A stretch of 6,726 bases of DNA from Planctomycetaceae bacterium (GTDB taxonomy: Bacteria > Planctomycetota > MHYJ01 > SBBU01). Positions 1-4,688 of the stretch are shown here, one piece after another (the first letter of the stretch is position 1; the number at the start of each line of letters is the position of its first letter). The notes beneath the pieces are model-generated. The model was not told the origin of the DNA, did no database searches, and saw nothing but the letters and a program-made list of their open reading frames with translations. The position numbers and the translations under genes were made by a program. The stretch is from contig SBBU01000269.1 in the NCBI GenBank assembly GCA_005239585.1, positions 1 to 6,726 on the forward strand, given 5' to 3'.

Positions 1-261
1 ACTCTCATAATTTTCGGTCTTAACTGCAAGATTCATCGCAAGTCTTGTTTTTCCTGTTCCTGTCTGCCCTGCAACAAGGACATGATTTGAAAGATACGAA
101 AGGGGAAAATTGAAAGGAAGTCCTTCATGCGTCTCGCCTATTTTCAGTCCAAAATAGTCGAGAATCGGCGCCTTTTCGAGGCTGAATCGCATGAGCTTGC
201 ACCTTGGGCAAAAGCGCTTTTCACGCACGAAATTGCCGCACAGACAGTACCAGTTCTGCAT
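1..261 (-). CDS. Zinc-knuckle plus HerA/DUF87-like P-loop ATPase, N-terminal part only
   Basis: I translated this frame myself: 87 codons from an ATG directly after the stop of the upstream gene (TAAATG), open to the window edge, so the C-terminus is missing. Residues 6-21 carry CxC and CPRC, a probable four-cysteine zinc knuckle. Residues 59-72 read NHVLVAGQTGTGKT: a hydrophobic strand leading into a Walker A motif (G65 to T72, with K71 and T72 contacting ATP phosphate). The layout, with a short beta-rich lead-in (IGETHEGLP), then xHVLVxGxTGxGKT, resembles the HerA/FtsK and DUF87 group of DNA-pumping ATPases and also VirB4-like transfer ATPases; family knowledge, not proven here. It is the last visible gene of a four-gene operon whose other members are small zinc-finger proteins. 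A Shine-Dalgarno GGAGGT lies 7 bases before the ATG. Walker B and the rest are outside the window, so the exact family is open. Confidence 0.8.
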   Translation of the reverse strand, partial: MQNWYCLCGNFVREKRFCPRCKLMRFSLEKAPILDYFGLKIGETHEGLPFNFPLSYLSNHVLVAGQTGTGKTRLAMNLAVKTENYES

Positions 262-486
262 TTACCAGACCTCCCTGCAGTTCAGGCAGAGCTTGTGCAG
301 GTTTGGTTTTTGCTGCCTCATGACAATTTTTGTTTCCATGTGGTACATGCAACAAATCTCCTGGCATCTATCGCATACTCTTGCGCAGTTTGTGCATGTG
401 GGCCTTTTGCATGATTTACAAAATCCGTCTATCCTGTCTTTTGTCACAATAGATCTGCAGATGCCGCATTGAATGAGTCCGTTCAT
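262..486 (-). CDS. 74 aa cysteine-rich zinc-finger protein (third gene of the operon)
   Basis: Twelve cysteines in 74 residues, mostly as CxxC pairs: C7/C10, C23/C26, C31/C34, C38/C41, then C45-C46 with H49, and H64 with C67/C70. This is enough to bind two or three zinc ions in a cross-brace (RING or B-box-like) or serial zinc-knuckle arrangement; the named fold is inference. No catalytic motif is visible, so a protein- or nucleic-acid-binding adaptor is the sensible reading. The ATG overlaps the stop of the gene before it as ATGA (483-486), and its own TAA abuts the ATG of the ATPase gene. Shine-Dalgarno GAGGT lies 6 bases upstream. Such coupling suggests production in fixed ratio with the ATPase. 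The plus-strand frames across this stretch are shadows: the regular CxxC pattern exists only on this strand. Confidence 0.85.
   Translation of the reverse strand: MNGLIQCGICRSIVTKDRIDGFCKSCKRPTCTNCARVCDRCQEICCMYHMETKIVMRQQKPNLHKLCLNCREVW
269..274 (-). promoter_or_regulatory. Shine-Dalgarno site of the ATPase gene
   Basis: The minus strand reads GGAGGT 7 bases before the ATG at 261, the archaeal consensus. It fixes the ATPase start directly after the TAA of the 74 aa gene and points to re-initiation or coupled translation. Confidence 0.75.
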
Positions 487-659
487 CGCAAGACCTCTGT
501 TTTTTCAGCAAAACATTTTGGACAAAGAAGTCTGTCATCAATTAACTGCAGGCATTGACCGCAGCATTTCTTTCTGCAACTCTCACAAACTCCAAGACCA
601 TGATATGAGGTTATCGAGTGACCACACGACAGAACAACAACATCAAACTCGCCGTACAT
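483..659 (-). CDS. 58 aa cysteine/histidine-rich zinc-finger protein (second gene of the operon)
   Basis: The frame is open further upstream to a GTG at 767, but the ATG at 659-657 is the real start: it overlaps the stop of the 39 aa gene as TGATG, it has GGAGGG 6 bases upstream, and the upstream extension reads as low-complexity Arg/Gly/Leu because it is the wrong frame of that gene. The protein has C12 and H14, C25/C28, C32-C33/C36 and C46/C49, with H20 as a further possible ligand. Two zinc sites in a compact RING or treble-clef-like fold are plausible. Its TGA lies inside the ATGA junction with the 74 aa gene. No enzymatic motif is seen. Function unknown; an adaptor for the downstream ATPase is inferred from gene order only. 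Confidence 0.8.
   Translation of the reverse strand: MYGEFDVVVLSCGHSITSYHGLGVCESCRKKCCGQCLQLIDDRLLCPKCFAEKTEVLR
493..497 (-). promoter_or_regulatory. Shine-Dalgarno site of the 74 aa zinc-finger gene
   Basis: The minus strand reads GAGGT, 6 bases before the ATG at 486. It lies inside the end of the 58 aa gene and supports the ATGA overlap as a true junction. Confidence 0.7.
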
Positions 660-778
660 CACTGGCCCTCCGTTGCTTCTACTACGTGGCCGCAAATCTT
701 GCAGAGGTAATAGCCGTCCCTCTGCTCTACCTGATACTCTGCCCTTTTCCTGTTGCAGTAGTAGCACCAGAAAACCAT
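659..778 (-). CDS. 39 aa zinc-ribbon protein, first gene of the operon
   Basis: This short frame is easily missed. It begins with ATG at 778-776 and reads MVFWCYYCNRKRAEY, then ends with YYLCKICGHVVEATEGQ. C5/C8 and C26/C29 are spaced as in a classic zinc ribbon (CxxC, about 17 residues with alternating strand-forming residues, CxxCG). The TGA overlaps the next gene's ATG by one base (TGATG), which strongly supports translation. There is no Shine-Dalgarno motif before this ATG, whereas the three following genes have one, the usual archaeal pattern for the leaderless first gene of an operon. Zinc ribbons of this size occur in archaeal transcription factors and in adaptor proteins; which applies here cannot be told. 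Confidence 0.75.
   Translation of the reverse strand: MVFWCYYCNRKRAEYQVEQRDGYYLCKICGHVVEATEGQ
666..671 (-). promoter_or_regulatory. Shine-Dalgarno site that sets the start of the 58 aa gene
   Basis: The minus strand reads GGAGGG, 6 bases before the ATG at 659. It decides in favour of this ATG over the GTG at 767 in the same frame. Confidence 0.7.
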
Positions 779-798
779 CTTACATAAATGAAAAACTG

Positions 799-806
799 GG
801 ATATTC
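799..806 (-). promoter_or_regulatory. Possible TATA box of the zinc-finger operon
   Basis: The minus strand reads GAATATCC centred about 25 bases before the ATG at 778, the distance expected for a leaderless archaeal transcript. The match to a TATA consensus is weak; position and the absence of a Shine-Dalgarno site are the main support. Confidence 0.35.
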
Positions 807-825
807 TCTTTTGCGTCAAAAATGG

Positions 826-843
826 TTTCCGGATTTCCGGAAA
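826..843 (+). repeat. 8-bp inverted repeat, TTTCCGGA-TT-TCCGGAAA, upstream of the zinc-finger operon
   Basis: Arms 826-833 and 836-843 are exact inverted copies with a 2-base spacer. The same stretch is also an 8-base tandem repeat (TTTCCGGA at 826-833 and 834-841). It lies 48-65 bases before the first ATG of the operon, just upstream of the presumed TATA box, where an activator or BRE-proximal regulator would bind. Operator role is inferred; a chance palindrome is possible. Confidence 0.45.
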
Positions 844-941
844 ATTACAAATTAACTTTTGATCCTCTTCACTGGTTTTGCCATCCTACTTTTTCCATTC
901 AAGACTTCATCAAGTGAGCTAAACTTTAGAACAGTTTCAAG

Positions 942-952
942 AAACCTTATAT
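942..952 (+). promoter_or_regulatory. TATA-box promoter of the protease-like gene
   Basis: AAACCTTATAT ends 24 bases before the TTG start at 977, with no Shine-Dalgarno motif in between, fitting a leaderless archaeal transcript. The nine-base AAACCTTAT is also found on the minus strand at nearly the same distance from the TTG of the gene at 4298-4645. Confidence 0.6.
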
Positions 953-976
953 CGCTGGAAACGAGATCGAGTCAGG

Positions 977-1897
977 TTGACGACTCCTGTCGAAATCAAT
1001 GTTGTCGAGGACGGCAAGCCAGATAATGGCTACCTAAGAGAGAACGCAAAAAGGCTGAAGGATCCAATCCGAGCCACTAGCAAGAAAGACATGGTAGATA
1101 AAATATTGAACAAGCTCAAACCCGGCGAATGCATACAAAAACTAACCATCGTTGGGCATGGTACAAAGGGAGCTATAATGGTAGGCAGCGCACAGGGACC
1201 ATGGCAGAAATGCAAGTACATCAATACCACACATCAGGATGCTGATGACTGGAAAAAGGAGCTAGAGAGGCTCAAGGGAAAATTTTGCAAGGGTGCCAAG
1301 GTAGTGCTTTTTGGCTGTAAGGTCGGGGGCGGACAGGAAGGCGCCGACAAGTTATATGAAATAGCAAAGTTCCTAGATGTTGTCGTGGAGGCGCCCACTG
1401 GAACCTCTTATGGCGACGGAACTAGAGATGGAATCACACAAAGAGCCAGACCTGACAAGAAGCCAGACCCAATAGAGCCGCCAGCTGGAGGTAAAAAGAA
1501 GGAGAAAAAAGGCGAATGGATCAGAATGCATAGGACCATGCACAGGATCATGAGATTCGAAAAAATCATGGCGATCTCAATCATGTCGCCTAGGTTTGAA
1601 AAGGAATCATCAGACAAGGAGATCCAATTCAAAATCTATGATTGGAAGACGATTCACATGATTTTTGAACAAATTGACTTTAGTCGGCCTGCAAGGCTAC
1701 GAAATATTGGTGCTGCAGTAGACGCATTTCTGTACGTAAAATATCCAAGCAAAATTGACAGACATATTCTTTGCAATGACTTTCAGTTTCTTGTCTTCAA
1801 CAAAAACTGGAATACGGTTTTTGAAATAACCGACACAGGAAAATCACTGTTTAAAGAATTCATGATTTCTGGAAACAGCAAGACGACACCAACGTAA
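977..1897 (+). CDS. Caspase/C80-like (clan CD fold) putative cysteine peptidase with unknown C-terminal domain
   Basis: 306 aa from a TTG start chosen by promoter distance; the next in-frame ATG is about 38 codons downstream and would cut the domain. Residues 54-62 (QKLTIVGHG) and 107-114 (AKVVLFGC) each show a hydrophobic strand ending in His-Gly and Gly-Cys. That is the arrangement of the catalytic dyad in clan CD peptidases and relatives (caspase C14, C25, MARTX C80, CHAT, and the uncharacterised DUF4347). H61 and C114 are the predicted dyad. The region after C114 (VGGGQEGADKLYEIAKFLDVVVEAPTG, residues 116-142) matches the helix plus strand order of C80/DUF4347 proteins. A Pro/Lys-rich linker (about 158-180) joins a C-terminal domain of unknown type (about 195-306). 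No signal peptide or membrane segment. A cytoplasmic toxin or defence effector is one guess; peptidase activity is untested. Family call is from motif recognition only. Confidence 0.65.
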   Translation: MTTPVEINVVEDGKPDNGYLRENAKRLKDPIRATSKKDMVDKILNKLKPGECIQKLTIVGHGTKGAIMVGSAQGPWQKCKYINTTHQDADDWKKELERLKGKFCKGAKVVLFGCKVGGGQEGADKLYEIAKFLDVVVEAPTGTSYGDGTRDGITQRARPDKKPDPIEPPAGGKKKEKKGEWIRMHRTMHRIMRFEKIMAISIMSPRFEKESSDKEIQFKIYDWKTIHMIFEQIDFSRPARLRNIGAAVDAFLYVKYPSKIDRHILCNDFQFLVFNKNWNTVFEITDTGKSLFKEFMISGNSKTTPT

Positions 1898-1937
1898 TTT
1901 TTGATGCTCTTCACAATAAACATTCAGAATATTTTTT
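1898..1937 (+). terminator. Poly-T termination region between convergent genes
   Basis: T5 follows the TAA at once (1898-1902) and T6 stands at 1932-1937, at the end of the convergent regulator gene. Archaeal RNA polymerase stops at such T runs without a needed hairpin. No stem is seen. It would end the protease-like transcript. Confidence 0.4.
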
Positions 1938-2142
1938 AACTCTTAACTTTCATCCATTGATTTTGCCTTCCGACTCTTTTTCCTTTGATTTTTCTCATCG
2001 CCTGAAGCTTGTACAAATGAATCTGAGCAGTATTCCAGCTGACACCTGCCCCCTCTGCGACGTTCTCCGTCGTCACCGGCCAGTCGCTCTTCTCTATGTA
2101 AGCTAGAATCCTCTGGTCTATTTTGTCCAATTTATCAGACAT
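1936..2142 (-). CDS. Small winged-helix DNA-binding regulator
   Basis: 68 aa from the ATG at 2142 (a TTG nine bases upstream is also in frame but less likely). The sequence follows the winged-helix plan: helix 1 (residues 6-18, DQRILAYIEKS), helix 2 (25-31, ENVAEGA), turn and recognition helix (34-50, VSWNTAQIHLYKLQAMRK), then a basic wing (52-66, IKGKRVGRQNQWMKV). Its length is that of one bare domain with no ligand or dimerisation module, as is common for regulators on archaeal plasmids and viruses. It is convergent with the protease-like gene and divergent from the IPEFP protein, so it may control one or both and itself. Target unknown. Confidence 0.8.
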   Translation of the reverse strand: MSDKLDKIDQRILAYIEKSDWPVTTENVAEGAGVSWNTAQIHLYKLQAMRKIKGKRVGRQNQWMKVKS

Positions 2143-2190
2143 TGTTAGCAAACACCACTATGAGATACCATTAGAATCAAGCCTACGGTG

Positions 2191-2200
2191 GCATTTAAGT
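2191..2200. promoter_or_regulatory. Shared TATA-like element between divergent genes
   Basis: CATTTAAG is TATA-like on both strands. On the plus strand it lies about 39 bases before the ATG at 2235, predicting a leader of roughly 10 bases. On the minus strand it lies about 53 bases before the regulator ATG at 2142. TTTAAG elements also precede the genes starting at 4215 and 5231. The plus-strand assignment is the firmer one. Confidence 0.45.
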
Positions 2201-2234
2201 AGTTTTCGGTACAGAATTTTTATCAGGTGTACCT

Positions 2235-2627
2235 ATGGTATTCAAGGAGCTTGTAGCGCTGCTGATAAACAAAGACGGTTCATATACATGTAGCAATGAT
2301 CTGCAAGAGGAACTCTCGATTTATCAGTCATTACAACTCAGAATTCAGCAAGGCGTAGATAGAGCACGTGAACTTAACCCCGACTGGACTGACGAAAGAT
2401 TACATCAATATGCCTATGGCGGTAACACAGGTCAAACATTCCTGAAAGCAAAAGCCTGTCTAGATTCTCTTGGCTATGATACATCTACACTTCCTCAAGT
2501 AGTGATTCCGGAGTTCCCAATTCCTGGTATGGCAGGATTAATTACTGCTGGGACAATGAGTGGATTGCTTGCTTACATGAAAGCAAAGAACTGGTTCTAT
2601 AATAGAAAGGATTCTGAGAGTAAATAG
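2235..2627 (+). CDS. 130 aa protein with C-terminal IPEFP motif and membrane anchor
   Basis: Residues 24-80 form a helical, mostly hydrophilic domain (EELSIYQSLQLRIQQG, then a Trp/Tyr-containing stretch NPDWTDERLHQYAYGG). Residues 91-95 read IPEFP, followed by a hydrophobic segment (about 96-116, GMAGLITAGTMSGLLAYM) and a basic tail (KAKNWFYNRKD). Motif, membrane segment and basic tail is the three-part layout of C-terminal sorting signals, and PEF or PEFP motifs at this place are common in archaeal surface proteins. No convincing N-terminal signal peptide is present: the only hydrophobic stretch there is VFKELVALLI. The protein may therefore be tail-anchored, or the motif may be coincidental. 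Its TAG is one base from the stop of the convergent surface-protein gene. Function unknown. Confidence 0.75.
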   Translation: MVFKELVALLINKDGSYTCSNDLQEELSIYQSLQLRIQQGVDRARELNPDWTDERLHQYAYGGNTGQTFLKAKACLDSLGYDTSTLPQVVIPEFPIPGMAGLITAGTMSGLLAYMKAKNWFYNRKDSESK

Positions 2628-2628
2628 T

Positions 2629-3777
2629 TCATGATATCGTAAACTCTGCTTCCTTGCTGTCGCTTCCATATTTTGCAACAATCCTGTACTTTCCGCTTCC
2701 CATCTCTTCCGGCAGTTGAAAAATCCATTCGAAATTGTGTTGTTCATCTGCTGTTACTTTATCAATTTTCAAAAGCAGAGGACCGAAATAAAATTCGATT
2801 CTAACTTCTTTTTCGGTTCCTTGGTAAATTTCTATCTGTCCTCTAAGTTTGATGGTTTCTCCTGATATGTAAGAAGATTTGTCGGTTGAAACAGTTGTAA
2901 TTTTTCCAATCTCTTGATTAGTTTGCTGTGTTGGTTCTGTAACAAAAGCATCTTTCAAATCTCTTTCGAGAACTACTGCGGTACAAGATCCGCCAAGCTG
3001 AGAAAATGCAAGTTTCGCAAATTCTTCTGTTTGTGATGCAGTAGTTCCGAACGCATGACCTAATTCGTCGGAGACTGAACTGAGAATTTTTTCAATGAAA
3101 TTCTCGAATCCCTCAAAACCGCTCGCTTCCTTCAGCGCATCGATCGAAGGGTAGACAGGCTTCGCCCAGACCCTGTAAGTTATCTTCTCTCCGCCATGCG
3201 TCACCTTAAAGTCGCACTTGTTCAGGACGTTTCCAATCAGGTTGTTGCCATCAGATGTGGAGAGGTCGCCGAGCTGGTTTGCCACAAGAGAATCTACAAG
3301 CTTCTTCTTTTCTTCCTCGCTTGTCAGGCTGTCGTAGTACTCCTGAAACGTCTTGTCTGTCTGCTTCCCTTCTATCACTGCCGGGCTGTTTATGATCTGC
3401 TTTATTCTCTGCGTGATCTCCTCTTCCGAAACTTTTCTGCGGTTTGGCGAATTCCTGAACTCACATTCAGGCTTTTGCGATCCTGACAGAACATCAGTGA
3501 AACTTCTGTCCACATAGATCGCACTGGGATAAATTATCTGGGCTGATTCCTCATACTCGATCAATGGCGTAAAGTAGATGCTGTCATAGGACTTGTCGTA
3601 TTTTATCGGAAGGAAACATCCTTCTCTTCCCGGAAATATAGGGCTCGGCTTTCCGCTCAGGATTATGCAGTTCTGCGGAAGTCCCGGAAATCCGCCGTGC
3701 TGGATGTCAGTTGTTGGAATGCCGAAACTGTCAAGCTCGGCCTCAACAAAAGGAATCTTGATTGGCTTGCAGACCCA
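2629..3777 (-). CDS. C-terminal part of a TAG-interrupted surface protein, with Ig-like domain
   Basis: 382 codons follow the in-frame TAG at 3778-3780 in the same frame as the upstream fragment. No ATG or GTG occurs near the break; the first usable start is a TTG at 3564, so the 71 codons before it (WVCKPIKIPFVEAELDSFG onward) would be left untranslated although they look coding: no stops, further cysteines (IILSGK preceded by C, EGC) and Pro/Gly-rich turns. Numbered on the full frame, residues 439-528 form an Ig-like beta-sandwich: TDKSSYISGETIKLRGQIEI, then strand pairs ending YRIVAKYGSDSKEAEFTIS, a pattern common in archaeal exported and S-layer-associated proteins. A charged helical middle (about 260-320) precedes it. 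If only the TTG were used the product would be a 311 aa cytoplasmic fragment. From about 3110 towards its end the gene is clearly more AT-rich than its first half. Confidence 0.7.
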   Translation of the reverse strand, partial: WVCKPIKIPFVEAELDSFGIPTTDIQHGGFPGLPQNCIILSGKPSPIFPGREGCFLPIKYDKSYDSIYFTPLIEYEESAQIIYPSAIYVDRSFTDVLSGSQKPECEFRNSPNRRKVSEEEITQRIKQIINSPAVIEGKQTDKTFQEYYDSLTSEEEKKKLVDSLVANQLGDLSTSDGNNLIGNVLNKCDFKVTHGGEKITYRVWAKPVYPSIDALKEASGFEGFENFIEKILSSVSDELGHAFGTTASQTEEFAKLAFSQLGGSCTAVVLERDLKDAFVTEPTQQTNQEIGKITTVSTDKSSYISGETIKLRGQIEIYQGTEKEVRIEFYFGPLLLKIDKVTADEQHNFEWIFQLPEEMGSGKYRIVAKYGSDSKEAEFTIS

Positions 3778-3780
3778 CTA
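3778..3780 (-). other. In-frame TAG splitting the surface-protein gene
   Basis: The minus strand reads AACAAGCCC-TAG-TGGGTCTGC. It is the only stop in 529 codons before the TGA at 2629-2631. One base change turns it into CAG, AAG, GAG, TGG, TAT, TAC, TTG or TCG. Amber read-through (pyrrolysine or other) is possible in principle, but TAG also ends the genes at 2235-2627, 4298-4645 and 5231-5569 here, and no pylT or pylS is in the window. Confidence 0.7.
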
Positions 3781-4215
3781 GGGCTTGTTTGCAAGCTTGT
3801 CCATCTGGCCGCTTGTAAGCGGAACGACTCCGCCAAGGCTCACGCCGCTGAACTCGAATTCCAGTGCAGCATCAGGTCCGCAGTAGTGCGGCGCGCCCCT
3901 TCCGCCGACTTCTACAACAGTTGGCTGTATCCCGTACTGCTTGATGTAAACCTCGTTTTCAACGTCTGCGCAAGAAAGAACGCATCTTCCTGATTCGTAC
4001 TTCAGGCATCCGACGGCGTTCACCTCGTCAGATCCTGCACCGGTAGCGCAGTAGGCAAGGGCACAGGTGGCGTACTGTTTCAGAATTCTCTGATCATTAG
4101 AGAGAAACAGAGCATCAAAGTCGACAAGGTATGTCAGGAACCACAGCGCAATCGCCATGACAATTATCCCAAGGGCCAACAGTACAACTGTTCTGATTGC
4201 AAGTCTTCCCTTCAC
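3778..4215 (-). CDS. N-terminal part of the same surface protein: membrane anchor plus cysteine-rich domain
   Basis: 145 codons from a GTG at 4215, placed 26-31 bases after a TTTAAG box with no Shine-Dalgarno site (leaderless). Residues 1-8 are basic (KGRLAIR), then a single membrane segment at about 10-31 (VVLLALGIIVMAIALWFLTYL), so the rest should be outside the cell by the positive-inside rule. Cysteines at 51, 56, 70, 78, 82 and 112 could form three disulphides, fitting an extracellular site. The fragment ends abruptly at TAG in a non-terminal context (LANKP), and the identical frame stays open for another 382 codons. Together they make a 528-residue anchored surface protein. I do not recognise the family. 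It may be a pseudogene, a read-through gene, or a sequencing error. Confidence 0.75.
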   Translation of the reverse strand: MKGRLAIRTVVLLALGIIVMAIALWFLTYLVDFDALFLSNDQRILKQYATCALAYCATGAGSDEVNAVGCLKYESGRCVLSCADVENEVYIKQYGIQPTVVEVGGRGAPHYCGPDAALEFEFSGVSLGGVVPLTSGQMDKLANKP

Positions 4216-4240
4216 AGATAATTTTTTGGATTTGAGATGG

Positions 4241-4246
4241 CTTAAA
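4241..4246 (-). promoter_or_regulatory. TATA box of the surface-protein gene
   Basis: The minus strand reads CGTTTAAGCC with TTTAAG centred 29 bases before the GTG at 4215. This supports the GTG as start and a leaderless message. Confidence 0.55.
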
Positions 4247-4297
4247 CGTAGACTAAATTAATTTTTCTTGTGGTAATTTTCCGATAGCGATTTACAA

Positions 4298-4645
4298 CTA
4301 TTTTGAATCAGAAGTTTTTTTCTTGATTTTATCGAACTCTTCATGACATTTTTCAAGTCTCTTTTCAAGAAGGTTGAACTCATGCAGGAAGCTGTTTGCT
4401 GGAAAACCCTTATTTGTTGTCACTGTCAGTCGCGAGTGGAAGCTTGGCTTGTCGTTTAGTTGCAGCTCAAAACGAACGGTTGAGATTAGTGTTGGTATAT
4501 CATTAAAGCATAGGTTTGTTACTCTGATAACAATCTTGTTCTTTGGATCTTGCGTATCTTTTTCTGGCAACTCAGTTACCGTACAGCCCTCCATGTCTGC
4601 AGCGAGTTGCTCAAGAATATTTTTGAACACAGTAAGCCAGGCCAA
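4298..4645 (-). CDS. 115 aa protein of unknown function with C-terminal coiled coil
   Basis: Starts with TTG at 4645; no ATG or GTG alternative exists nearby in frame, and a TATA-like CCTTATTG lies about 30 bases upstream. The N-terminal third (AWLTVFKNILEQLAADM) is an amphipathic helix. Residues 37-77 alternate as strands (KIVIRVTN, TVRFELQLND, SRLTVTTN). Residues 87-110 are a charged, heptad-like helix (LLEKRLEKCHEEFDKIKKK). No signal peptide, membrane segment or known catalytic motif. An alpha-beta-alpha small cytoplasmic protein that may oligomerise through the last helix fits what is seen. It lies 43 bases after the winged-helix gene on the same strand but has its own promoter-like element. 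I do not recognise the family. Confidence 0.65.
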   Translation of the reverse strand: MAWLTVFKNILEQLAADMEGCTVTELPEKDTQDPKNKIVIRVTNLCFNDIPTLISTVRFELQLNDKPSFHSRLTVTTNKGFPANSFLHEFNLLEKRLEKCHEEFDKIKKKTSDSK

Positions 4646-4671
4646 GTATTGGAGCCTACTGTGTCCTATTC

Positions 4672-4681
4672 AATAAGGTTT
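4672..4681 (-). promoter_or_regulatory. TATA-like promoter of the 115 aa gene
   Basis: The minus strand reads AAACCTTATTG. The nine bases AAACCTTAT end 27 bases before the TTG at 4645, against 26 bases for the same nine before the TTG at 977. No Shine-Dalgarno site follows. Its place in the short gap after the winged-helix stop codon argues for separate transcription. Confidence 0.5.
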
Positions 4682-4688
4682 TAGAAAA

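Noticed and set aside
127..472. Two overlapping plus-strand frames over the zinc-finger/ATPase operon
   Set aside because: They are antisense to frames with regular CxxC patterns, Shine-Dalgarno sites and stop-start overlaps; they have no motif or promoter of their own.
660..767. N-terminal extension of the 58 aa protein from GTG 767
   Set aside because: It is the wrong frame of the 39 aa zinc-ribbon gene; the ATG at 659 has a Shine-Dalgarno site and the overlap expected in this operon.
1030..1632. Minus-strand frames inside the protease-like gene
   Set aside because: Antisense shadows, rich in Ser/Pro/Leu with no start context; the plus frame carries the HG and GC motif blocks.
3196..3993. 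Plus-strand frames over the surface-protein gene, including two across the TAG site
   Set aside because: Considered as a possible real gene in the gap 3565-3777, but they extend into both coding halves on the opposite strand and show no domain pattern or promoter.
4374..4676. Plus-strand frame over the 115 aa gene
   Set aside because: Low-complexity Ser/Val composition, antisense to a frame with sensible helix and strand pattern and its own TATA-like box.
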